Shown: positions 42,227-54,058, numbered from the stretch's first letter. The stretch is 64,000 nucleotides of DNA from Maratus speciosus (GCA_963932465.1 OZ010794.1:445285502-445349501); one strand, 5' to 3'. Notes: generated from the sequence alone by a model not told the origin. Translations and numbers: made by a program.

Positions 42227-43957
42227 AAAATCATGCGTCAAGCATAGATTATGAAATATTTTCCAACACTTTCAGAATACTTTAACAAAATTTCACCTTT
42301 TAATAGGATGAAAGATGCAGTGTAAGTAAGCTATTCGTAAAACGCATAATACATTTAGAAACCCAGTTTCGGGAACCATAAATAGTCGGAAAAATATATG
42401 AATTCTTTTGTGCAGCCCTATATACAATGTATAAATTTCTATACATTCTATACTACTACAAGGTATGCTTAAATTTCGATCAGTTAGGAAACGCATAGTA
42501 CTGTAAGAAAATTTTCCTTCAGCAATTTCCGTCAATAAACTGAAATGTACCTGAGATCTTTTGTGCTGCTTTTTATATAATCTATAGAATTTATACTCAG
42601 CAAGTGATATGCAAAATGTAAGTTTAACGTAAAAAAGTCCTTTCGGCATGTGCCGGGAGGAAAAAGTAGCTTTCATATTCATTGTTTGTTTTTTTTTAAT
42701 ATATCTTATATTACTCAAACACTCGAAGCTAAAATTAGTGGAACTCGATTAGATGATTCAATTAAAATTTCTGATTTCGTGGTTTTAAAATTTTGCAAAT
42801 TTTACTCAAATTTTAAGAAGTTAAAATCCAACGAACCCGATAAAAGAATATTTGTCAATAATGAATTTGAATGAGAATTGCCACAAATTAAAAATCTATA
42901 GCCAAGTTGGCATCATTTGTGATTGCTTAGTTTTGGTAGCCAAATTTGATGATATTTCGAGAATTTGAAGCTACCGTTCACTAACACTCATAAATTATTA
43001 CCTGGTTTTCTTTATTGTTGTCTTCTTTCAAAATGTCTACCACCCTAGAATTTCAAACTGCTATATCTCAACCATTTTTAAAGTTGGATACGAAACAAAA
43101 AATGCTCAGGAATCCTTGTATCAAAGCCTAACACTTAAACATAAAATAAATTTGGATTTCGAAATTTTTCGTGTATTTTTTTTAGTTTTAAATATTTAAT
43201 TGAATCCATTTTGAAACAAGATGGCGGATGAAGTTGGCTAACGAACTCGGTCGAGACATTTGTAAGTACTATACACACAATAAATTTCATAAAAACCGTT
43301 TTATAAATACTAGAGTTATCGCATGACAAAAATCATATATATATATATATATATGTATATATAAGTCACATTTGAACGGAGGGTGGTTTTGGGGTCTTGG
43401 AGTCATGATAAGTGAAAATGTACCAAACTTTTTCGGAAGTGCTTTCCTCCGGACGGCTTCAATAGGTACTTTTTACTTTTTGTAATTAAAGTTACCTAAA
43501 ACGCATACCACAACTTACAACGCACTACCAGCAATTATTATTAATAGACAATATTAAAACCGAATTCTTTTGTGTGTTCCTATAAATGAACGATGAATGT
43601 CATGCACGCCTCATTCTACTGTAAACCTCTTGCAGTATGCCTCAGTGAGATATAATAATTTCAATATGTTTTAAATAGTATAACGTCATTAAAAAGTACC
43701 GCAAACGATTTTTTCCCATAGACCGTAATGTAACAGAATTTTGCGTGTGTACCTGTGAAGGAAGTTTAATTACTACATACTTCATTTTCAATACCAATCA
43801 TGATATAATAAAATAATTATCATATATCAATTGCTTGGCAATCCGAGTATATGTACTCGAGCCAGACCTCGGGCAGACAGACAGACAAACCCAATTCATA
43901 AACGTGTGCTATATTTTTAAATGTGTTCACGTCAAACTGTGTTCGAAAGTATTACAA
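42227..43957 (+). mobile_element. Array-type repeat, family B, diverged or interrupted copy
   Basis: The 5' end has 'gcatagattatgaaatattttccaacac'. Units with the 'gaattcttttgtgtxxxcct' marker occur near 42403, 42557, 43564 and 43738. The 3' end has 'gcagacagacagacaaaccc' and a decayed hairpin to about 43957. The middle (about 42650-43480) does not match the array and includes a TA microsatellite, so it may hold an unrecognised insertion. Confidence 0.65.
43334..43362. repeat. (TA)n microsatellite
   Basis: An almost pure run of alternating T and A. Shorter similar tracts are near 45142-45160 and 56458-56504. Confidence 0.85.
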
Positions 43958-44049
43958 AAAATTGCAGTAAAAGTGAAATTTATTGGGCAGGTGTTTTCAC
44001 CTTCAATAGACACCCGAATATCTCGAGGACAGGTTTTTGCTTTATAATA

Positions 44050-44758
44050 CACTGTTAAAAATATCCCTGTAAAATTACGGGCAGAGGCCAGCAGCAGAGA
44101 TTCCAGTCATACCCCGTTAAAAAAAAATCCATGCATATCATTTTGAGCAGCCCGTAATTTTACGGGTAAAGACGGGTAAAGGTACACTTCAAAACACAAT
44201 AACACTTTACTTACTGTTCCGTAGCACGTTAGATAATCATCACAGAATTGCTTTTTTGGCGGGTTAAAAAATATGTTACAGTCGCGGTTAAGTGGCATTA
44301 TTTTTCGAAACACGACTAAAATGAAAGGTTACACCCTAGCGGAGGAAAATGTATGGGGTCGTACCGTAATTTTGCTAACAGATGAGCTAGAACTGCAAGA
44401 ATATGTGGATTGCCCTTAATTTTCTAAGTATCTAAAAATATCCCTGTAAAATTACGGGCAGAAGCCGACAGCAGAGATTGCAATCATACCCCGTAAAAAA
44501 AAAAAATCCATACCCATCATTTTGTGCAGCCCGTAATTTTACGGGGAAAAGATATAAAGCACTTCAAAACACAATAACACTTTACTTACTGTTCCGTAGC
44601 ACGTAGGACGTTAGGTAATCATAAAAAGAATTGCTTTCTTGGCGGGTTAAAAAATATGTTACGGTCGCGGTTAAGTGACATAATTTTTAGAAACACGACT
44701 AAAATGAAGGGTTACACCCTAGCGGAGGAAAATGTATGGGGTCGTATCGTATTTTTTT
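44050..44758. repeat. Tandem duplication (377-bp period) with four small hairpins
   Basis: Copy 1 (about 44057-44384) and copy 2 (about 44434-44758) share 'tatccctgtaaaattacggg', 'cactttacttactgttccgt' and 'ttacaccctagcggaggaaa'. Each copy carries two inverted CCCGTAAAATTACGGG-type hairpins about 85 bp apart. The left edge TA-CACTGTTAAAAATATCC looks like a DNA-transposon terminus. It may be a MITE duplicated in tandem. Confidence 0.75.
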
Positions 44759-45720
44759 AGTGGATCAGAACGTTTTTCATCAAATAAGGATGTTGCCCGT
44801 GAAAATTGAAGTGCAAACGCTCAGAAATTTACTGTTTTTATTGGAGAGTGAGCAGATATTACCGCGCTAGATTTATTCTTTGATTTGCTTTTATTTAATG
44901 AATAACGAATACTTGTTTTAAATTGTTTGAATATTAATATCACACTTCAAGCTCATACCAGAACATTCAACATTTAAGCTCAAACCAACAATGTGTGCAG
45001 AAAAAAAAATCATTCCCGGATCTTAAAAGCAGAAGGAGAAGATACACCTTTTCCCCAAAAGAGCATAATATTTTTATATGCAGCATTTGCGAAAAGGAAA
45101 TGACAAACTACGGATGAAATGGTATACAGCTTGGAAAAATATGCATATATATATATATACACTCAAGAAGTCGTCAGACTTCAATTCAAAGCTTACAAAT
45201 GTTTCTCTTTTATATATTATATCATATATCATATCAGATAACTGAAGGAAAACGAAAATGTTCAGAATATTTTGTGAAGAAATTTTCAAAAAGAGGAATT
45301 TCAGCATATACTAATGTTGATTTGCGCAATTTAATACTCTTGAAAAATTTATTCGTAACTCATAGATAAATTAGTAGATTTAATATATTCATTTTAAAAA
45401 ATTAAATATTGTGGCTAAAGTATTATATATTCTAAAATTATTTTCTATTCTTTTTGTTTCGATTTTAAAAGAATCAGAAAATAAAACATTTTAAATCTTC
45501 TCTAGAATCTTTAAAAGTTCTTGAAAAATAAGGTAAACAGTGAAAATGAGAATAGTTCTAAGGAACATAATATTAGTTTAAAATAGAAATTAATAAATAA
45601 AATTCACAGCAAGTAAATGTCTAATATATTTGATTAAATTGGAAGATTAAATTATAATTCTTTTGATATTTATAATTCGTAAATGTGATGAAAAACTATT
45701 TTACTAAACAAAGTTGTGTA

Positions 45721-47942
45721 CAGTCGAAACCGGTTAAGACGCTCATGGTTAATACGCGATCCCGCTTAATACGCGGTTTTTTCCCGATCCCTTGAACATC
45801 GCCCATAAGGCTAATGCAAAAATATCACGTTTAATATGCGAACGGTTATTACGCAATCATGCTTAATACGCGATAAATTACCGCTCTTTTGAGGAACAAA
45901 ATCACGCTTAAGACGCGAATTCATAGATCAAGATACGAATTTCTCCTCTTTTCTCGAGTTTTGTCAATTTAGAGGATTTTTTTTATTCAGATAGAAAACA
46001 CAGTTTCCGAATAGTATTATTTACTTCATTTAATAACAGATTGATTAAGGCGAAAATTACTAATCGGAAATACTGGTAGATATTTGAATAAAACAAAAAC
46101 TCGCTAAATTAGCAAAACTACAATTCTTTGATCCCGCCTACTAACATTCTTTGTCTCTCGCTTCGTGTATATTTTTACTGCAGTAGAGAGATATAAAATA
46201 ATTCAGGTTACTCAGACACGTCATTAAAATTATCATTAGAAATAATCATATCTGTTGTTAGTGAGGTTTTAAATGTACAGTCGTGGTAAAAAAAAAGTAA
46301 ACACCCCTACTAACTCCTCAACAAATTATCGTAGAAGAAAGTTACTGGTACCGAACAATTGGAAATAAAGTCTACTTTTAAATGATGCACATAAAATTTG
46401 CTTAGGGTGTATCTACATATTAAAACGAACCATAACTTTGTTTTTTTCAATAGCAGTACACAATTCTGACAGCATAAGGTGAACTCTACACCCTTCAATC
46501 AGCCTAAAAACAAATTTTTATGCAATTCGTACCACAAGTTTCCGAGAAATTAATTCTTTTAAAACGAGCGTACTTTAAGGGCTGTATCCATATTGAAGTT
46601 CCGTACACGATTGTTAACCGAGAGAGCCCCCTTCTTGATCAAGGCACCTGAAGCGCCACTCAAGGAGTCAATGAAGCCTGTTAGATTACAGGACAGTAGA
46701 ATAAATTTCAAAATATCTACTCACTTCTCTCATAGACGGCGCCTTAAACCATCATTTTGCCGTTTTTTAAGCATAATTGGAAAATTACTTGGAAGAAAAA
46801 AGTGAAATTTTGGATTTCCATAAAGAAGGACTTAATAAATCTAAATCCATAGAAAAAATTGTAGGTTGCAATTCATAATTTTTTCGAGTATTAATTTCAT
46901 AATTCACAATTCATATCGTAAAATTATAAAAATTGCAAATTCAGCGTATTTACGTTTGGGTATATTAATATTATCGCTACAAAAAAAATAGCACATTAGG
47001 ATCATAATTTCAGGAGATATAAATAAAAATATGAAAATGTAATTTAACATTAGAAGCACTAAATTTTGAATGTTTATAATTCAAAAACTTATGATTCAAA
47101 TGACTTGACACTTGGTGTCTAGGCATAGTTTGAACCGAAGATTTGAAGTATTTCGTCAAAATTGGGTTTTGCCATTAAAAAATAATGAAGTTTGGATTCG
47201 TTTTAATATGTAGATAGCCCCTAAGAAAATTTTATATGCATCATTTAAAAGTAGACTTTATTTCCAATCGCTCGGTACCAGTAACTTTCGTCTACGATAA
47301 TTTGTTGAGGAGTTAATAGGGGGTGTTTACTTTTTTTTTCCACGACTGTACATTATATCACTACTATGTTTTATGATGCATATTATAGAAACTCGTAAAA
47401 ATTAGACAAATACGTACAAGTGCGACTTCACTCTTTGGTATGATTTTTACACAAAGATTTATAATACTTTTTCGTATATTAAAAAGGGCAGATTATAATG
47501 GTACTCATTATAACAAATACTGAACATGATTTCAAAAACTGAGTTAGATTTAATATTTTTTTCTTTCTGTTAAAAAAAAATTAGTGTAGAAGGAAATTTA
47601 TTTTTGTTGTTTTATTTTTGGTTGCAGCGTATTAATTGACAATACAGCTGTTGAAATCCATATATATTTTCCGTTATTATTCCAGTCAATCCCATAAAAT
47701 GATACAATGAGTTAAAGTGGAATACAATTAAATTTTAATCTAAGTTTTAATCTAAGTACGCGTAAAAACACAATTTTTTACAGTAAACACTTAAATAATA
47801 GCTTTAAAGTTCATTTAGACAATTGAATATGTAATAAGCCTGGTCCCTACGTCATTATTACATATCACGTTTATTACGCGATCCCGCTTAATAAGCGACT
47901 TTTGTCCACTCCCTTGAAACGCGTCTTAACCGGGTTCGACTG
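45721..47942. mobile_element. Tigger-type TA-flanked element (non-autonomous, 2222 bp)
   Basis: The TA duplications are at 45719-45720 and 47943-47944. The termini begin CAGTCGAAACCGGTTAAGAC and (inverted) CAGTCGAACCCGGTTAAGAC. Repeated subterminal 'taatacgcgatcccgctta' motifs occur at both ends. No transposase was recognised. It contains a 1071-bp MITE at 46278-47348, so its own length is about 1.15 kb. The empty site is preserved at 42010-42070 in repeat F copy 1. Confidence 0.93.
46278..47348. mobile_element. TA-flanked MITE with long terminal repeats, copy B
   Basis: TA lies at 46276-46277 and 47349-47350. The ends CAGTCGTGGTAAAAAAAAAG match those of copy A (29876-30929). The interior runs in the opposite direction to copy A; for example, the 'gatcaaggcacct' segment is near the left end here and near the right end there. 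The 70-residue open frame at 46593-46805 is not supported as a gene. Confidence 0.92.
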
Positions 47943-48060
47943 TAATAACATTTTTGAAACAAAAAATGGAGGACATAGTTTGAATTATTTATTAAAGTTT
48001 AAAGAGTATTTTGAAATAATAAAAAAATATATGAATAGTTGAATATTTTAAATGCGATGT

Positions 48061-49850
48061 TTTTTATTTCTCTTTTTTATGTTCAACAGGTCTGATACTA
48101 AACATTTTAAATTATTCAAGGTGAATTCGACGCAATCTGCCAAGAGAACAGTGGTGATATGAAAGCCTATGTGGATCATAAAACACCATGGAAACCCTGT
48201 CCTATGTCTAGGTGAATAGAAGAAAAGTCCAAAATGCGCCAAAGGTTGTTATAAACAGCTAAAATGATTAAAAAATACTGAAATTTAAAACTAATGAATT
48301 TAATCAATATATTATTAATTTGAATTCATTATGATATACCCCCCCCCCTCTCCATTTACGCGAATACATATGTGGGGCTCTTTGAAAATAGGAGTGACAT
48401 TAGGGAGGCTTAGGAAAGGGGGCTGTTGCCCATTCAAGGAATATGATAAGAATATATTAGTCATTATAGTTTCGGATTTAAAAAATACGCAAAAGCAAAA
48501 ATAACTTATCATAAAAATGCATGTATGAATAAAAAATTATCAATTTTTAAACAAGATCAAAATAAATATTTGCTCACAACTTCAAAATAACTTTGCCCTC
48601 TCGCCCCTAACCCCCCTAAGAAAGTTTTCAAATGACTCACCTGTTTCGAAATCTTATCTCCGGTGCACAAGTTGCCTCTCTGTGCCTCTGACAAAAGATT
48701 TTAATTTTCATATAAAAAAAAGTTTAATAAATTCATCAACACAGAATGATTTTTTAAGTATACAAATTTTTCATCTTATTAAAAAATGCTTTATGCATAC
48801 ATACGTCCATTTGTCCTTTATAATGATTTTTGTAAATGTTCTTCATCTGTTTGGATACACTTTTCTCAAACAGCATTCGAAACGCTTCTGCGTTTTCAAA
48901 CTAAAAATTTTCTAAAAAACTCTGTTACTCTGAAGACTGCAGCTTTTAATGAGCACGTGGAAAGCTTCTTCAAAGTTTATCCATATATGCATTGCTTGCT
49001 TTATAATTTGCACTCACGTCTTGAGTCAGTGATGACTGATAATTATAAACAGTGAAGTTCATGCAAATAAATAAGGAGAGTCTCCTTTGAACCAATACAG
49101 CTGAAATCAATGAGTAATGTTGAAAATTTTCGGCGCAAGAAACGAGATTTTTGGAATACAGATAGTTTTGGTCAAATTTTCGGCAGCATTTTCGCCGAAA
49201 ACGAATGTTCGGCGAAGCTCGGATTTTGTGCCGTAAACGAAAACGAAACCGAATATCCGGTCGATTTTTAAACATTATATTATAACTCACTTCTAAAACT
49301 GCTGTCTTTTAATAAGACCTTTAAATCATTTGTAGATTGTGTAATATTCTTTAACCAAAGATAAAATGTAAATATAAACGCAAAACGTATGTAGGATTAA
49401 TTTGACGTAATCTGCGGAGAGATTGGGGTTGTATAAAAGCCCATGTGGATAATAAAATACTACCGGAACTCTGTCCTATCTTTAACCGTTTCTGAGTTAT
49501 GGTGAATAGAAAGAAATGCTCCAAAAATGCGTCAAGTCTGAAAAAATCCACACTTGTGATATTTCTGTAAAACTAAAAAGAAAACTAAACACATATTTAC
49601 AAAGATCAGGTAAAATCCTATAAGATGAGGTCATTTTCATATTGATATCTAGGTTTAACGTTGAGCTATAAACGCTCAAACATTAGCTAAATGAAAAATC
49701 GAATTTTCGCCAAATTCTATATCTCAATCTATATCTCAATCAGCAGCTCCGCAAATACACGTCCAGCAACAATCGGTCAAATCTATCAAAAACTTGTCCA
49801 TTCTATCAGCTTTTGAATGAGCATACAATAAACCTTATAGGTATTCCACT
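48061..49850. other. No gene; two related 130-bp segments
   Basis: 48112-48245 and 49385-49525 share 'tcgacgcaatctgc', 'agccxatgtggatcataaaa' and 'ctgtcctat', so they are copies of one dispersed core unit. A C-run lies at 48341. The open frames (48315-48512, 48970-49290) have no motif support. Confidence 0.5.
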
Positions 49851-49853
49851 TAA

Positions 49854-50052
49854 CTCCTTCAGGACGAGCGTCTTTTACAGAATTTTTAATCTTTTATCAC
49901 CGGATTTTTAAACAGAATTTTTTGCCTAATGGAATCGAGAAAATGCTGAGATTAAATAAGGCAAAATTTACAATAAAAATTTACTGGGGAGAGTAATCAA
50001 GGATTTTGAGCACCTTATGTGGCACGTATACCGGTCGCTCGTCCCCGAGGGG
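49854..50052. mobile_element. 199-bp TTAA-flanked MITE
   Basis: TTAA occurs at 49850-49853 and 50053-50056. The ends CTCCTTCAGGACGAGCG and (inverted) CCCCTCGGGGACGAGCG match at most positions. The length is almost identical to the gag insertion, but the termini are a different family. A piggyBac-type mobiliser is inferred. Confidence 0.85.
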
Positions 50053-50056
50053 TTAA

Positions 50057-50570
50057 GAAGATATAAGCCTTTTGTTTACAATACATTATTAAAATCCGCG
50101 TTCGTTGAGAAGAAGAATTCGCGAGGTTCAATGGTCGACCATGATTTCAATTTGCTATCCGCCTTCATCCTACTGTTTTGTCAGGTACAACATTTTGACT
50201 CTATTGAATTGCCCCAAGTGTTAGCTATAGATCATGACCTAATTTTGCGTGATAGTAGATTGTATTTTGGTATAGTCATGTCAATTTTTTCCGCGCCTCT
50301 TAGAAGACCTTCCAGAATTTTTCCCATGTACATGAATTGCGACCTCCTATCGCTCGCTTCATCAAGCCAAATACCGAAAGATCCATAAAGAAAGTGAATT
50401 TCAGGCATTTCTTCAAATGACACAATTTATTACTGTTTGTAATTCTTTTTTCGCTAAACGTGTGGCTATTGATTGAGAAATGCTTATGAAGCTCGACTGT
50501 ATTACAGTTTTTCCATATAAAACTGAAATTTCTTCTTCGAAAATGAGTTCTAAGAAATTTTGTAGATAAT
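50057..50570. other. Unidentified possible coding relic between two MITEs
   Basis: The plus-strand frame 50017-50388 starts inside the MITE and so cannot be native from its Met. Minus-strand frames 50232-50423 (IWLDEASDRRSQFMYMGKIL) and 50413-50610 (IPDYLQNFLELIFEEEISVL) overlap the same DNA. They look somewhat more protein-like, with less homopolymer and mixed hydrophobic and charged residues. I do not recognise a family. A decayed transposable-element protein is a possibility only. Confidence 0.3.
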
Positions 50571-50728
50571 CAGGGATGAGAGCGCTCCGGCCCAAATGGT
50601 GGATTTTCACCGCTAAATTTTAATAGTATTATTTGTTTTAATAAATTCTGTCATTAAATACGCAGAGAAATATTATTAAAATTTAGTGGTACCAATCGAT
50701 CAATTGGGTCGGAGCGCTCTCATTCCTG
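50571..50728. mobile_element. 158-bp MITE with 6-bp duplication
   Basis: GATAAT flanks both sides (50565-50570 and 50729-50734). The ends CAGGGATGAGAGCGCTCC and (inverted) CAGGAATGAGAGCGCTCC are followed by pairing 'ctaaattttaatartatt' segments, so nearly the whole element folds. CAGG ends recall hAT elements, but those make 8-bp duplications, so the superfamily is open. Confidence 0.85.
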
Positions 50729-50734
50729 GATAAT

Positions 50735-51596
50735 ACAGTGGATTCACTTATACATTTTTTAACTTTAATTTATCTTGATAATAAAATTCTGCAACAATCA
50801 TGAATCTCTCCTGAAATTTTTCTTTACATTCACGAACCATTTCGCTGGATTTTTTCTGCCATTTATTAATTTTAAAATGCACTGCTTTTGTCAGAACCAC
50901 TTAAATAAAACCATGCTTCGTTCAGTGGTACAACATATTTCCATTTCGCACCAGGTAGGTGTTGGATAAAACGACAGTTAAGAATATGTCACACACGAAC
51001 ATTGAAAACACTTAGGAAAACCGCCCAAAAGCTGTAATAGAGATTTCAAATAACTTTAAGGACAAAACATCTGCTATAATGGAATTTTTGAGATAGAGCT
51101 GTAGCCAAGACCTGTAGCTGCAACTATGATTACCCTATGGTGTCAGATTTATGCAAAGGATACAGCAATTATGCGTAGAAATAACTATGAAAATCGTTTC
51201 CATAAAGCGCGAATGATTTATTATTAAAAAAAAGCGCCCTACAATAATTTTGACGCCATATTAACGGGGTAACAACGGCCTGAACAGCCAATTGTGCTTT
51301 TATCGCCAAAAATATTATCTTCTAAACATCCCAATATTTCAATTTTAACACTATTAAACAAGAACAAAGTATATTTTCAAATATTTATTTGAAAAATCTA
51401 TCGCAATTTACTGCTTATTTTTTCGGTCTTCAATCAATTCTCAAACATTATTTTACTTAAAATATCTAGCTCGGTCATGCTTACATCGATTACGGAAGAT
51501 TTACTCTTTTAGACTTAAAACAATATGAACAGTTCTGAATTTTTTCCGGTAACTATTCCATAGCGAAATTAAAACTTCATCAAATAAATAAATAAA
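50735..51596. other. No recognisable feature
   Basis: AT-rich with short open frames only (for example 50775-50969). No motif or repeat partner was noticed. Confidence 0.4.
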
Positions 51597-51970
51597 TAAA
51601 ATAACATAAAAAATTAATAGATATGTTACGAACCACATACTTAAGCCCTGAAATTATCGGAATAAAATGTGTTGCTTGAAATGTTTGGCGATCCCTTTGG
51701 CTGTTAACCACTAGCGTGCGACTAATACAAAAGTACACAAAAGTACCGTTTGTTAATAAATTTTTAAACTTCATTTGAATACAGATTTGATATTTTTCAT
51801 ATAAAAATGAATGCTCTTTGGTGTTGTTAGTGGGCAATTAAAAAAATATATTAAATGAAAAAAAAAAACTTTTAGAGTTTACAATTAAAAATGATTTCCA
51901 TCTATGTTCTGTAACCTGGGAAGCAATAGTTGAATCCCCTGGCTACAATAATTACAATAATGATTAGTAT
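51597..51970 (+). repeat. Dispersed repeat E, copy
   Basis: Collinear with 62350-62700 and partly with 14505-14636. Shared segments include 'aa.ctctgaaattatc.gga', 'tagcgtgcgactaatac', 'ttttcatatgaaaa' and 'ctgtaacctgggaagc'. The function is unknown and there is no coding frame. Confidence 0.65.
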
Positions 51971-52360
51971 TAATTTTTATAAAATTATAAATTTCAATTT
52001 TAAGGAGTACTCTGTTTCCTATACTAATAAAAGCAAGTTTCGCTCTGTATGTGTGTGTGTGTCTGTGATGGTTAGCGAAATCTGAGGCACGTACGAGGCT
52101 GAAAACTTTTGTGAAGATAGTCCAAGGACTCTCCTAACACACCTAAGACTCAGAATTTTAAATTTCTAATAATTATCTGGGATATTAATTAAAAACCCAT
52201 CACGCGGCACAATGAAAAAAAGGATTTCTTTCTTCAAAGCCACAAACTGACTAGAATTGAACACTGGTGCGAGGGTCCCGCACGACTGTTCAAGCAACAC
52301 ACTCCCCTTAAAATCCTATCGAAGATAGCAGTTTGCAGAATGAAAAACCTTAGATATTAA

Positions 52361-52922
52361 CCCTTCACTGCACCACGTGTCATATCTGGCACATACTTAA
52401 AAACATTATAATTTTCATTATGTGCTATGAATTTGGCTAATATGATCACTGTAACTGACCAAAAACAATCCAAAGAATGAAATAACACATATTTTGTCCA
52501 TGTCAGATGGCTGCATTAGACAAAAAATTAGAATTTGTTCTACGGAAACAAAACAAAACAAAAAAAAAATTCAATCAAGGTATTAAGGTGAGATTTACCT
52601 TCATTATTTTTACTAAATACTTAAATATATTAATATAAAAAAAGTTGCAAAGTGATAAACAGGTAAATTAATTAATTTAAGCTCATTTAATTTCAAAATA
52701 TAGCAATACAATATTTTAAAATCCTAAATCAGTGTATACACTGATTTAGGATTTTAAAATATTGTATTATACATATGTATATAGCACACACACCATAAAA
52801 TATCAAATTTTAGCTGAAAATTTTAAATTTAATTTTTTTTACTATTTTTCCCATTATTACACCGATATATAGATTTAAAAAATAATTTTTCATAAAAATA
52901 GAAAATTTCGTGCAGTGAAGGG
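52361..52922. mobile_element. 562-bp TTAA-type element inside the Helitron-like element
   Basis: The left flank is TTAA (52357-52360) and the right flank ATAA (52923-52926). The ends are CCCTTCACTGCACCACG and, inverted, CCCTTCACTGCACGAAA. A short imperfect palindrome (GTGTCATATCTGGCAC) follows the left end, as in the other TTAA elements here. The interior is AT-rich and includes a perfect 64-bp palindrome. Confidence 0.8.
52705..52768. repeat. Perfect 64-bp palindrome without spacer
   Basis: The 32 bases on each side of the 52736/52737 axis are exactly complementary (centre AGTGTATACACT). Long spacer-free palindromes are unstable, so this one is probably young or is an assembly or replication artefact. 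Confidence 0.95.
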
Positions 52923-53489
52923 ATAATCGGGCCGCTAAGAAAATTCTTTCTCAATTTCTTCTTTAAGAGAGAGAAAGTTTACCTGAATTTGTAGCTTGAT
53001 TGCCACATTTCAAAGTACACTAGGAGTTTTTAAGGGACGTTATAATATTGCTTTATAATATTTTATAATATTGCTTTTATCGATTTAAAATTAACACACG
53101 TATGCGCATTTTTTAACGAAGATTCCAAATATCTAATTTTCTTTGAAATCCGACCGCAATTAACGAATAAACATTAATTAACAATTTTAATTTTTTGGGC
53201 ATGTTGTTGCTGTTTGATAAATCATTTGAGCAGCGCGTGCGCAGCAGATATAAAATCGTACAAATTTAAGTTTTATTTAATAATATTATCATGGGCCCGA
53301 GCAATGCCGGACTGGTCAGCTAGTTGTTTATAAAAATTCAGAGAGAATAACAATACATTTACCACTTAAATCATGCCATTCGTATCCATTATATTTGTTC
53401 AGAAGATAGCAAAAACAGTAATAAAGTCATTCTGCTGAAATTCTTTTCTAAGATTTATATTCAATAATAGAAAATAACAACTACTAATT

Positions 53490-53900
53490 TGAGATATTTT
53501 TAGATATTTATGTCAAACTTCAAACTCACCTGAACTCATTTATTTAAATGTTTACAGAATGAGAAATTTAAAAAATAAAAATAATAAACATTTCCTCAAT
53601 TTATTTTTATGTATAAAGGAAACATGGAGAACGTAAATTTTCATCACAAAGGGGTCAGGATATTCTTATATAACGGAAATTCCGGAAAGAAAATGACAAA
53701 CTCTGAATGAAATGATACATAGCTTCAAAGAATATACATGCCTTATGTTCAAAAAGTCATCAAACTTAAATTCAAAACACAAAAATATTTCGCTTTAAGT
53801 TTGATATATGATATGTATCATGTCCGATGGCTGAATGAAAAGAAAAATGTTAAAGCTGTTTCGTGAAAAATATTCAATAAATTTTTTAGTTAAGGTATCT
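53490..53900 (+). repeat. Dispersed repeat F, copy 3
   Basis: Matches 41420-41850 and 44935-45360 in order ('ccggaaagaaaatgacaaac', 'aagaa.tatacatgc.tat', 'tgatatatgatatgtatcat'). It is the most diverged of the three copies. Confidence 0.7.
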
Positions 53901-54030
53901 GCCTAGGTTCCAAGCGTTTATTTATTTATTGTACAATATTGAATAAATAGACATATTTTTGGTTGAATTGTAATACATAAGGATGAAAAAACATAATCTT
54001 AGCAATATCTTCATAACCTTTTAAAACAAG

Positions 54031-54058
54031 TCCTTTTTTTTTTTTTTTTTTTTTTTTT
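54031..54058. repeat. Poly(T) tract
   Basis: A T run of nearly 30 bases. It could be a reversed poly(A) tail; no associated retroelement body was identified to its right. Confidence 0.8.

Larger units (their letters stand above)
44930..48060 (+). repeat. Dispersed repeat F, copy 2, split by a 2.2-kb insertion
   Basis: Sequence matching copy 1 (41400-42120) runs from 44930 to 45720 and resumes at 47943-48060 with 'aaaatggaggacatagtttgaatt'. The interruption is exactly one TA-flanked element. Confidence 0.8.
52017..53323 (+). mobile_element. Helitron-like non-autonomous element
   Basis: The left end is TCCTATACTAATAAAAGC. The right end 'gggcccgagcaatgccggac' then 'tggtcagCTAG' followed by T matches the Helitron pattern of a 5' TC, a short GC-rich stem and 3' CTRR without terminal inverted repeats or target duplication. 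The base before the TC is T rather than the usual A. A GT microsatellite (52050-52062) lies near the 5' end. There is no Rep/helicase coding. It contains a TTAA element. Confidence 0.7.

Noticed and set aside
50017..50388. 123-residue plus-strand open frame as a gene
   Set aside because: Its start lies inside a 199-bp MITE, the opposite strand is also open, and no motif is recognisable. It is recorded only as an unidentified region.
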